A stretch of 64,000 nt of DNA, taken from assembly GCA_002457675.1 (NCBI GenBank), contig NTKK01000003.1, positions 1 through 64,000 on the forward strand, given 5' to 3'. Both the position numbers and the translations under genes were made by a program. Shown here piece by piece: positions 35,622-45,185 of this stretch; within the stretch, counting starts at the first letter, position 1, and each line of letters begins with the position of its first letter. Source of the stretch: Bacteroidetes bacterium MED-G17 (GTDB lineage Bacteria; Bacteroidota; Bacteroidia; NS11-12g; UBA9320). Under the pieces are notes generated by a model. The model was not told the origin of the DNA. It ran no database searches and worked only from the letters and a program-made list of their open reading frames with translations.

Positions 35622-37688
35622 ATGAAACGAAAAAATTTACTCTTGATGGTAAATATATTTGCCATTTTTACAGTTAATTCTTTAGCTCAGTACTATTATA
35701 TCCCAGAACCAACAGCTGGACAGAATCCAAAAGGTCTGAATACAGATCTTGATTATCCGCCAAATAGCGGCGGTGGTGTTGGATGGAGCACAGTTTTATC
35801 AGGAGCTGGAACAAGTTGGAGCTCTTCACAGACCATACCATTTGGTTTTGAGTTGGACGGCCAGCATTTTACAAGCTTTAAAGTCTCACCTAACGGTATA
35901 GTTACATTTAGTACAGGCGTAAGCAATTTACCAGGCAATACGCCAAAAGCTCTTCCCAGTCCTGAAATACCTGACAACTCACTAACAATGTGGGGAATAA
36001 CTATGGAGGATGGGGATTTTGTACTTACCAAAACATTTGGATCAGCTCCAAATCGTCAGTTTTGGATTCAGTTTAACTCTTGCCATTCCGCAGGAACCAA
36101 GGCAGGGTGGGTATATACCTCAATTGTATTGGAGGAAACCAGCAATAAAGTTCATTTCGTTGACCAAAGACAATTATGTGTTCAAAATAACAATTTATGC
36201 ACAGGATTTGCATCAATTACGATGGGGATACAAATAAACGCAACTACTGCCTATCAAGTAATTGGCAGCCCGGTACCACTTAGATCTACAAATGATTTTA
36301 AACCAGATGACAATGGTTATTATACATTCTTTCCGGGGGTACAACCTCAAAATGATATCAATCTCGTGTCCTTAGACATAGCGGAAGATTTGAAATTAGT
36401 AGATGCCCCATTTTTACTAAAAGGGAAGATTAAAAATTATGGTGCTGATGCGCTAACATCTTTTACATTGAACTATCAGGTAGATGGAGGGCAAATAGTG
36501 GCGCACGCCATTAGTGGAATTAGTGTTCCCAAGTTAGGTGAATATTCATTCACTCATTCAACTCCTTGGAAGCCTACCACCGAAAAAACCTTTGATCTCA
36601 AGATAAGTGTTGCTCAGCCAAATGGTTCTGAAGATCAAGATCTTTCAAATAATAGTGTAGAAAAATCTATAAATGTGTGGGAAAATTTGATAGACCTAAG
36701 AGTATTACACGAAATTTTTACCAGTTCTACCTGTGGGCCATGTAATCCAGGAAATATCAATTATCATGACCAAATTAAGAATTTGGATGCCTCAGAATAT
36801 GTTACCTTAAAATATCAACAGGATTTTCCAGGAACTGGAGATCCTTACGCAACAGAAGAGACAGTTGCTCGCAGAGGTTTTTACTCAATAAATTCTTTTC
36901 CTAGAATGGAAATTGATGGACAATGGGATCAAATTGCGTCACAATTTACGACAGCAATTCATACTGAATATCGAAATAAACCAACCTTTGTCTCTTTAAG
37001 TGGTACATTTGATAGATGGGATCAAGAAGTAGTTATTGAGGCTACTTATGATGCGGTAAGAGAACTTCAAGGAAATTACACCTTGTACGCAGCAGTTTTG
37101 GAAGGGAAAACGCTGCAGAATATAAAATCTAATGGTGAAACTGAATTTACAGAAGTCGTTAAGAAAGTGGTCCCCAATCAAGATGGGACCAAGATTGGGT
37201 CAATAAGTAAAAAATCGCCTCAGACGAATAGCTTAGGAACAGTATTTTTTGGAGAATGGCGATTGCCAGCGGATGGTACTTCTTCTAATAGAATTAATCG
37301 GGATACAGAACATAGCTTCGAAGAATTTGAAGATATGATGGTAGCGCTTTGGATTCAAAATGATCAAACCAAAGAAGTTGTTCAAGCTACTTACGCCACG
37401 GAAATAAACTCACATGTCAATGATTTAGAAAATGAACTTAATTTCATTGTATATCCTAACCCAACAAAGTCAGCTACCAAAGTTGGTGTAAAATCAAAAA
37501 TTAGTGGAGAAGGGAAAATAGAGATTATAAGTGCTTTTGGACAATTGGTTTATGAAGAAAAAATTCTATTGAACGCATCTATTGATAATATTTGGGAAAT
37601 AAACACATCTAAATTTCCTGCGGGCTTGTATTACATAAAAATTAACGTCGATAATCATCAAGGGCTAAAAACCTTGGTAGTTAGGTAA
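35622..37688 (+). CDS. Secreted Omp28-like protein with type IX sorting domain
   Basis: 688-aa exported protein. Signal peptide ends NSLAQ. The middle carries an adhesion/CARDB-like stretch (about 235-350), then an Omp28-related thioredoxin-like domain starting LHEIFTSSTCGPCNPGN. The last ~80 residues (FIVYPNPTKSA ... GLYYIKI ... KTLVVR) are a type A C-terminal domain that directs cargo through the type IX secretion system and is removed at the surface. Its exporter partner PorQ is encoded at 52926. Function outside the cell is unknown; CGPC could allow thiol-disulfide chemistry. A strong terminator follows. Confidence 0.87.
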   Translation: MKRKNLLLMVNIFAIFTVNSLAQYYYIPEPTAGQNPKGLNTDLDYPPNSGGGVGWSTVLSGAGTSWSSSQTIPFGFELDGQHFTSFKVSPNGIVTFSTGVSNLPGNTPKALPSPEIPDNSLTMWGITMEDGDFVLTKTFGSAPNRQFWIQFNSCHSAGTKAGWVYTSIVLEETSNKVHFVDQRQLCVQNNNLCTGFASITMGIQINATTAYQVIGSPVPLRSTNDFKPDDNGYYTFFPGVQPQNDINLVSLDIAEDLKLVDAPFLLKGKIKNYGADALTSFTLNYQVDGGQIVAHAISGISVPKLGEYSFTHSTPWKPTTEKTFDLKISVAQPNGSEDQDLSNNSVEKSINVWENLIDLRVLHEIFTSSTCGPCNPGNINYHDQIKNLDASEYVTLKYQQDFPGTGDPYATEETVARRGFYSINSFPRMEIDGQWDQIASQFTTAIHTEYRNKPTFVSLSGTFDRWDQEVVIEATYDAVRELQGNYTLYAAVLEGKTLQNIKSNGETEFTEVVKKVVPNQDGTKIGSISKKSPQTNSLGTVFFGEWRLPADGTSSNRINRDTEHSFEEFEDMMVALWIQNDQTKEVVQATYATEINSHVNDLENELNFIVYPNPTKSATKVGVKSKISGEGKIEIISAFGQLVYEEKILLNASIDNIWEINTSKFPAGLYYIKINVDNHQGLKTLVVR

Positions 37689-37712
37689 TAATATTTATTC
37701 TGAATAAGATTG

Positions 37713-37741
37713 AAAAGCCAGAAATTCTGGCTTTTTTTTTT
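37713..37741 (+). terminator. Rho-independent terminator of the T9SS cargo gene
   Basis: AAAAGCCAGAA-a-TTCTGGCTTTT is a perfect 11-base inverted repeat (the innermost pairs must open to form a loop), running into a T tract of ten. It sits 24 bp after the stop codon. Confidence 0.88.
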
Positions 37742-37770
37742 ACAACTTTTTTATAATCAAAATCAAATGA

Positions 37771-37778
37771 TAAATTTG
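37771..37778 (+). promoter_or_regulatory. Candidate -7 element for rpsA
   Basis: TAAATTTG, an exact TAnnTTTG match between the upstream terminator and the rpsA leader. Transcription would start around 37783-37786, just before the CCTTTCAAAGG repeat. Confidence 0.55.
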
Positions 37779-37788
37779 TCGCCCTTTC

Positions 37789-37810
37789 AAAGGAGGACAT
37801 GCAATTTTGA
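37789..37810 (+). promoter_or_regulatory. Strong Shine-Dalgarno and three-codon ORF before rpsA
   Basis: AAAGGAGG (37789-37796) is complementary to the CCTCCTTT end of 16S rRNA over 8 bases, rare in a phylum that mostly lacks usable Shine-Dalgarno sites and the only such site I see in the window. Two bases later ATG CAA TTT TGA (37799-37810) encodes a three-residue peptide whose end overlaps the TTG start of rpsA (37807). The first bases of the site also lie in the inverted repeat CCTTTcAAAGG (37783-37793). Confidence 0.6.
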
Positions 37811-40176
37811 CAAACAATAACGAAGAACTCAATCAAGCTGAACAAGAACAAAATCAATCGCTTGAACAGACTCCAAATCTAGCAGAAGGTACGATAGAAA
37901 ATAATCTTGAGGAGACAAAGGAATTAGATCCCCGAGAAAATTCTGAAGAGTCAGTCAATTCAAAATCAGAAGAAGATAATGTTGAAACCGTTACTAATGG
38001 TAATGATGATTTTGATTGGTCAATGAATAAAGATGGATTTGCAACCTATACTGATACTGAAAGAAAAAACCTAGAAGCGCTTTATGCAACCACATTTAAG
38101 CAGGTAGAAGAGAATACCCTTGTAGAAGGAATTATTTCCAGTATTACGGACAAAGAAGTGGTCGTAAATATCGATTATAAATCAGATGGAATCATCTCAA
38201 AGCAAGAATTTCGAGACGATGAAGAAGAACCAGAGGTCGGACAAAAAGTAGAAGTATTTGTCCTTACCAAGGAAGACGAAATGGGTCAGCTAATCCTTTC
38301 AAAGAAACGAGCTTCGCTTGAAAGCATCTGGGAAAATGTCGTTAGGGCCATGGAAGAAGGAGAAGTAGTAAGTGGGCGCATACAAACTAGAACAAAAGGT
38401 GGTTTAGTGGTTGATCTTATGGGTATGGAAGCGTTCCTTCCAGGATCACAAATTGATGTGAAACCGATAAGAGATTACGACCAATATGTAGGTCAAAATA
38501 TGCAATTTAAAATTGTAAAAGTAAATGATGAATTCAAAAACGTGGTTGTTTCTCACAAAGCCCTAATTGAGGACGATATAGAAGCGCAAAAAAGCGAGAT
38601 ATTAAATAGTCTTGAAAAGGGACAGGTGCTCGAAGGCATCGTCAAGAATATGACCAATTTTGGTGTATTCGTTGATTTAGGCGGTCTAGACGGACTATTG
38701 CATATTACAGATGTTTCCTGGCGTAGAATTTCTCACCCAGAAGAAGTTTTAAGCCTTGATGAGAAAATAAATGTTGTGGTTTTAGACTTTGACGATGATA
38801 AAAATCGAATCTCTCTTGGACTAAAGCAACTTCAGTCTCATCCATGGGATGCTTTGAGTGACAACATCAAGGAAGGTTCTAAACTCAAAGGAAAAGTAGT
38901 AACAGTGTCGGATTACGGTGCTTTTGTTGAAGTTGAACCAGGTATTGAGGGTTTGGTACATGTTTCAGAAATGTCTTGGTCTCAGCATCTTAGAAATCCG
39001 CAGGACTTCTTAAAGGAGGGTGACGAAATAGAAGTGGTTGTGTTAAGTATTGACAAAGAAGTGTATAAAATGAGTCTTGGGATGAAGCAACTTACCTCAG
39101 ATCCATGGGCAAAAATTGAGACAAAATACCCACTCAATAGTAAGCATAAAGGAACTGTAAGAAGCCTCACCAACTATGGATTATTTATTGAATTGGAAGA
39201 AGGAGTAGATGGTCTTGTTCATGTTTCAGATTTAAGTTGGAGTAAAAAAATTAAACATCCAGCAGAATTCACTAAAAAAGGAGAAGAACTTGAAGTTGTC
39301 GTACTTGAAATAGATAGCGAAAACCGAAGACTTAGTTTAGGTCATAAACAAATTGATGAAAACCCTTGGGATACTTATGAAACTGTTTTTGCTTTGGGAA
39401 CTGACCATTCAGGGACTATTCTTAGTATTCTTGATAGAGGCTGTACAGTACAACTTCCTTACGATGTAGAGGCTTTTGCACCTGGGAAACACGCTAAAAA
39501 GCCAGATAAATCGGCCTTATCAAAAGGTGAAGTTGCACAATTCAGGATCATTGAGTTCAATAAGTCTCAAAAAAGAATAATTGTATCCCATACAGACATT
39601 TGGAAAGAAGAAGAGAGAGCGAAAGAGGATGCAGACTCGGTCGAAAAACAAAAAAGAGCTGCTAAAACAGCTAAAGCAGTCAATAAGATTAATGATAGTG
39701 CTGAAAAATCGACACTTGGTGAATTAGATGCTTTATCTGCCTTGAAACAAAAAATGGAAAAAGCTGCAAAAGATGAGCTAACTAAAATCCAGGAACAAAA
39801 AGAAGCTGAAAAGCAGGCTAAAGCCAAAGAAAGAGAAGAGAAAAAGCAAAAAGTTAAGCAAGCACCGGAACCTGTTGTACCAGCAAAAGATCCGCTTGAA
39901 GGTTTGAGCGATGAAGAAATTACAAAACAACTTTTAGGCATCATTGGTCAGGCAGCCGAGTCTTCCAAGGAAAATTTGACCCAAATGGACGGCATTGGGC
40001 CAGCATATCAGAAGAAATTAAATGCACTTGGAATTTTTACCTTTCAACAATTCAGTAAACTTGATGAAAAAAGCATTCAAATGTTAGAAAAGTTAACCAA
40101 CTGGAAAGGACGTGTTTCTAGAGACAATTGGATAGATCAAGCCAAAGAAATTTTAGAAAAATCCAACAGTCAATAA
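37807..40176 (+). CDS. rpsA: 30S ribosomal protein S1 with C-terminal helix-hairpin-helix extension
   Basis: mRNA-binding ribosomal protein. After an acidic N-terminal tail (1-95) come six S1/OB domains at about 102-168, 186-252, 272-341, 357-428, 446-516 and 533-599 (for example GIVKNMTNFGVFVDLGGLDG). A charged Lys/Glu/Ala-rich linker (about 600-690) leads to a C-terminal domain (about 723-785) beginning LTQMDGIGPAYQKKLNALGI, a helix-hairpin-helix pattern not part of standard S1. The TTG start follows from the leader: the acidic tail is normal for the phylum and no ATG fits before residue 73. The leader is unusual (see the preceding entry), suggesting autogenous control. Confidence 0.92.
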   Translation: MTNNNEELNQAEQEQNQSLEQTPNLAEGTIENNLEETKELDPRENSEESVNSKSEEDNVETVTNGNDDFDWSMNKDGFATYTDTERKNLEALYATTFKQVEENTLVEGIISSITDKEVVVNIDYKSDGIISKQEFRDDEEEPEVGQKVEVFVLTKEDEMGQLILSKKRASLESIWENVVRAMEEGEVVSGRIQTRTKGGLVVDLMGMEAFLPGSQIDVKPIRDYDQYVGQNMQFKIVKVNDEFKNVVVSHKALIEDDIEAQKSEILNSLEKGQVLEGIVKNMTNFGVFVDLGGLDGLLHITDVSWRRISHPEEVLSLDEKINVVVLDFDDDKNRISLGLKQLQSHPWDALSDNIKEGSKLKGKVVTVSDYGAFVEVEPGIEGLVHVSEMSWSQHLRNPQDFLKEGDEIEVVVLSIDKEVYKMSLGMKQLTSDPWAKIETKYPLNSKHKGTVRSLTNYGLFIELEEGVDGLVHVSDLSWSKKIKHPAEFTKKGEELEVVVLEIDSENRRLSLGHKQIDENPWDTYETVFALGTDHSGTILSILDRGCTVQLPYDVEAFAPGKHAKKPDKSALSKGEVAQFRIIEFNKSQKRIIVSHTDIWKEEERAKEDADSVEKQKRAAKTAKAVNKINDSAEKSTLGELDALSALKQKMEKAAKDELTKIQEQKEAEKQAKAKEREEKKQKVKQAPEPVVPAKDPLEGLSDEEITKQLLGIIGQAAESSKENLTQMDGIGPAYQKKLNALGIFTFQQFSKLDEKSIQMLEKLTNWKGRVSRDNWIDQAKEILEKSNSQ

Positions 40177-40202
40177 TTAAACTGCATTAATAAATACAAA
40201 AT

Positions 40203-40232
40203 AAAATCCCATCTTTGAGGTGGGATTTTTTT
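40203..40232 (+). terminator. Terminator after rpsA, ending at the next gene's start codon
   Basis: AAAATCCCA-tctttgagg-TGGGATTTT is a 9-bp stem with a 9-base loop and a T tract. The ATG of the EVE-domain gene follows the T tract immediately, so this hairpin ends rpsA transcripts and may also act as an attenuator for EVE-pyrR-pyrB. Confidence 0.8.
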
Positions 40233-40640
40233 ATGCAATATTGGCTCATCAAATCTGAACCTTACAAATATGCTTGGGAACAGCTGAAGAAGGATGGCTG
40301 GACTTACTGGGATGGCGTAAGAAATTATCAAGCAAGAAATTTTCTTAAACAAATGCTAACTGGAGACCTTTGTCTTTATTACCACAGCAATGAGGGCAAA
40401 GAAGTGGTGGGTATTGCAGAAGTTATAAAACCTGCTTACCAAGACCCAACCATTGAAGATGACAGATGGGTTGCTGTAGATGTAAAGCCATATAAATCAT
40501 TAAAACGTAATGTGGGGCTTAAAGAAATAAAAGCTACACCTGAGTTAGAACAAATGGTTCTTGTCAATAACTCAAGATTGTCGGTTCAACCAGTAAAACC
40601 CCAAGAATTTGATGTCATATTAAAACTATCTGAGACATGA
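40233..40640 (+). CDS. EVE domain-containing protein
   Basis: 135-aa PUA-like EVE-domain protein; such domains bind modified nucleobases in DNA or RNA. YWLIKSEPYKYAWEQL, WDGVRNYQARNFL and DLCLYYHSNEGKEVVGIAEV are the family's core. The track starts at a TTG inside the terminator stem; ATG 40233 gives MQYWLIKSEP, the normal start. It overlaps pyrR by 4 bp. Stand-alone EVE proteins of this type are widespread; nothing here points to a defence role. Confidence 0.9.
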   Translation: MQYWLIKSEPYKYAWEQLKKDGWTYWDGVRNYQARNFLKQMLTGDLCLYYHSNEGKEVVGIAEVIKPAYQDPTIEDDRWVAVDVKPYKSLKRNVGLKEIKATPELEQMVLVNNSRLSVQPVKPQEFDVILKLSET

Positions 40641-41164
40641 TCAAAACAAGAGAAATAATTCAAAGCAAAAAAGTAAACCTTCTCTTGCACAGATTGGCTT
40701 ATCAGCTTTACGAAAATTATGGAGATTTCAGTAATACTGCTCTAATTTCTTTGCAACCAAGGGGCATAAATTTTGGTAAAGTATTATTAGCGACCGTTGA
40801 GGAAATTACAAAAACCCCAATTGAATATGGAGAATTGGACATTACACTTTTCCGGGATGATTTTGGAAGAAATAAATCACCTCTGATTCCGTCAAAGACA
40901 AACATTGACTTTCAAATAGAAGACAAAAAAATTGTAATCATAGACGATGTCTTGTACACTGGCAGATCTATTAGAGCTGCCATGGAAGCAATTAATAACA
41001 TGGGTAGACCTCAAAAAATAGAACTACTCGTTTTGATAGACAGAAGATTTAATCGAGAAATACCCATTCAACCTGACTACGTAGGAGAAGAAGTAGACAC
41101 AAGAGCTAACGATAAGGTAAAAGTGGACATGAAAAAACCAAATGTGATAATTGAAACAATATGA
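40637..41164 (+). CDS. pyrR: Bifunctional PyrR pyrimidine regulator / uracil phosphoribosyltransferase
   Basis: 175-aa type I phosphoribosyltransferase fold. The PRPP loop is VIIDDVLYTGRSIRAA (about residues 97-112); GELDITLFRDDF and the C-terminal DRRFNREIPIQPDYVGEEV are PyrR-specific. In Gram-positives PyrR binds pyr mRNA to control attenuation and has weak UPRT activity. Here it overlaps the EVE gene and pyrB by 4 bp each, so it belongs to the pyrB operon; whether it binds RNA in this organism is open. Confidence 0.92.
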   Translation: MIKTREIIQSKKVNLLLHRLAYQLYENYGDFSNTALISLQPRGINFGKVLLATVEEITKTPIEYGELDITLFRDDFGRNKSPLIPSKTNIDFQIEDKKIVIIDDVLYTGRSIRAAMEAINNMGRPQKIELLVLIDRRFNREIPIQPDYVGEEVDTRANDKVKVDMKKPNVIIETI

Positions 41165-42081
41165 ACAAATTAGGGCTTAAGCATTTATTAGGAATAAAAA
41201 ACCTTTCAGCAAGTCAAATAGAATTAATTTTTGATACAGCTCAGAATTTTAAACAAATACTTAACCGACCCGTAAAAAAAGTCCCCTCCTTAAAAGACAA
41301 AACAATAGCCAATATTTTTTTTGAAAACTCTACACGAACAAAAATAAGTTTTGAATTAGCAGAGAAGCGTCTTTCGGCAGATGTGGTGAATTTTAATTCA
41401 TCTAGCTCGTCAGTTAAAAAGGGCGAAACATTAACAGACACTGTAAACAACATTTTGGCTATGAAGGTTGATATGATTGTAATGAGGCACCCATCTCCAG
41501 GCGCAGCTGAATTTTTGAGTACACAAGTCGAAGCGCAAATTATTAATGCGGGTGATGGCACACACGAACACCCTACACAGGCATTGCTTGATGCATTTTC
41601 TATAAAAGAAAGTCTATCAGAAATTAAGCACAAGAAAATTGTAATAATAGGCGACATCATGCACTCTAGGGTAGCCCTTAGTAACATATTTTGCTTAAAA
41701 AAATTAGGAGCAGAAGTAAAAGTTTGTGGTCCAGCCTCACTTATACCAAAGCATATAGAAACTATAGGGGTAAGTTATGAGCCCAACCTTGAAAAAGCTT
41801 TACAATGGTGTGATGTTGCAAATACGCTGCGAATTCAGCTCGAACGTCAAGAAAAAGAGTATATAGCTAGCTCAAGAAATTATGCAGCACAGTATGGAAT
41901 AAGTAAACAGAAATTAGATAGACTTGACAAACCCATTATTATTATGCACCCAGGCCCAATTAATCGAGGTGTTGAATTGACTGGAGACGTAGCCGATAGC
42001 CAGCATGCAATAATTCTAGACCAAGTAGAAAATGGAGTAGCTATAAGAATGGCGGTTTTATATCTTTTGGGCACAAATTAA
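41161..42081 (+). CDS. pyrB: Aspartate carbamoyltransferase catalytic subunit
   Basis: Condenses carbamoyl phosphate and aspartate, the committed step of pyrimidine synthesis. Carbamoyl-phosphate loop FFENSTRTKISFELAEKRL, then MRHPSPGAAEF, GDGTHEHPTQALLDAFSI, and the C-terminal IIMHPGPINRGVEL. 306 aa, normal. Overlaps pyrR by ATGA. No regulatory pyrI follows; instead an asparaginase gene starts 9 bp later, so asparagine-derived aspartate may feed the same pathway. Confidence 0.96.
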   Translation: MNKLGLKHLLGIKNLSASQIELIFDTAQNFKQILNRPVKKVPSLKDKTIANIFFENSTRTKISFELAEKRLSADVVNFNSSSSSVKKGETLTDTVNNILAMKVDMIVMRHPSPGAAEFLSTQVEAQIINAGDGTHEHPTQALLDAFSIKESLSEIKHKKIVIIGDIMHSRVALSNIFCLKKLGAEVKVCGPASLIPKHIETIGVSYEPNLEKALQWCDVANTLRIQLERQEKEYIASSRNYAAQYGISKQKLDRLDKPIIIMHPGPINRGVELTGDVADSQHAIILDQVENGVAIRMAVLYLLGTN

Positions 42082-42090
42082 TTTTTTAAT

Positions 42091-43119
42091 ATGTCTAGCG
42101 CCAAAGTAATGGTCATATACACAGGTGGAACTTTTGGTATGACCCAAAACGGGAACAATGCACTTAGCCCTAGTAGATGGGATGATATCGTGGCCCATAT
42201 TTCGCCAATCAATAAAGAGGACTTTAAACAAGTTGAGTTCACCTTAGAATCTTTTGATAATCCACTGGACTCATCCCAAATGACACCTAAAGAGTGGGTA
42301 ATGATGGCAGAAATTATTCAAAAAAACTATCATAGCCATGACGGATTTATAATCATACATGGCACCGATACTATGGCATATTCTGCAAGTGTTCTAAGCT
42401 TTATGTTCCATAGTTTAAGTAAACCAATAATTTTCACAGGTGCACAACTGCCTGTAACACACACAAGAACAGATGCGTCTATTAATCTTATTAACGCAAT
42501 ATATCTAGCGGCAGCTAAAGTTTTTCGAATCCCCATAATTCCCGAAGTACTTATTTGTTTTAATAAAGTTTTACTGAGGGGCAATAGAAGCACCAAAAAA
42601 AGCACATTTGATTTTATGGGTTTTGAATCGCCAAATTTTCCTCAATTGGGACGGTTCAACCAAAAAATTGAAATAAATAAAAAAAACATCCTTCAAATTC
42701 CTGAAATACCGACCAAATTTTTATTTAATATTTGTCCTGACATAATTACCATAAATCTATTCCCAGGTATGAATTTTAAGTTTTTAAAGTACATAAATAA
42801 GTCTAATGAAATTAAAGGAATAGTCCTAAGGAGCTTCGGTAGTGGAAATATTCCTCAGAGTCAAGAATTTATTGAATTTTTAGAAGAGGCAATCCAATTA
42901 AATATTGTCATCGTCAATATAACACAATGCAAAGAAGGAAGTATAAAACCTCATCAGTATGGTGCAAGTTTGCACAATAAAAATCTCCCAATAATCAATG
43001 GATACGATAGTACACTTGAAGCGGCTTCTACAAAATTGATGTGGGTTTTGGCCAATTCTTCACCGCAAGATCACCATGCTTTGATGTCTAAAAATTTAGT
43101 AGGTGAAATAACAACATAA
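42091..43119 (+). CDS. ansA: Type I asparaginase
   Basis: Cytosolic asparaginase hydrolysing asparagine to aspartate. First catalytic threonine in IYTGGTFGMT (about Thr14), second set HGTDTMAYSASVLSFM with Thr-Asp; FTGAQLPVTHTRTDA contains the conserved Lys/Asp region with differences typical of type I. 342 aa and no signal peptide, which favours AnsA over periplasmic AnsB. It starts 9 bp after pyrB and probably ends the EVE-pyrR-pyrB-ansA operon. Confidence 0.9.
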   Translation: MSSAKVMVIYTGGTFGMTQNGNNALSPSRWDDIVAHISPINKEDFKQVEFTLESFDNPLDSSQMTPKEWVMMAEIIQKNYHSHDGFIIIHGTDTMAYSASVLSFMFHSLSKPIIFTGAQLPVTHTRTDASINLINAIYLAAAKVFRIPIIPEVLICFNKVLLRGNRSTKKSTFDFMGFESPNFPQLGRFNQKIEINKKNILQIPEIPTKFLFNICPDIITINLFPGMNFKFLKYINKSNEIKGIVLRSFGSGNIPQSQEFIEFLEEAIQLNIVIVNITQCKEGSIKPHQYGASLHNKNLPIINGYDSTLEAASTKLMWVLANSSPQDHHALMSKNLVGEITT

Positions 43120-43165
43120 TAAACTGATTTACAGTAGATTATATTAAAAATATTGGTAGATACAT

Positions 43166-43174
43166 TGTGGATAA
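43166..43174 (-). promoter_or_regulatory. DnaA box upstream of gyrB
   Basis: TGTGGATAA, the exact complement of the strong DnaA box TTATCCACA, sits in the 118-bp AT-rich gap between ansA and gyrB. I see no second perfect box nearby, so a DnaA-responsive gyrB promoter is more likely than a full origin. Confidence 0.55.
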
Positions 43175-43234
43175 ACTGTTTGACTAATGTACTAATAATC
43201 AAGCATCAATTAACTACCTTGCTAACGTTTGTAG

Positions 43235-45184
<1,950 letters not shown>

Positions 45185-45185
45185 G

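Noticed and set aside
39567-39944. 125-aa Ser/Phe-rich minus-strand ORF in rpsA
   Set aside because: Antisense translation of the Lys/Glu/Ala-rich linker, which automatically yields Ser/Phe/Leu-rich sequence.
40203-40232. PyrR-binding attenuator loop
   Set aside because: The loop tctttgagg does not match the PyrR recognition pattern well; kept only as a plain terminator, with attenuation left as an open question.
40233-40640. EVE-domain protein as a possible defence component
   Set aside because: Short EVE-only protein in a pyrimidine operon with no nuclease or other defence gene nearby; this is the common housekeeping type.
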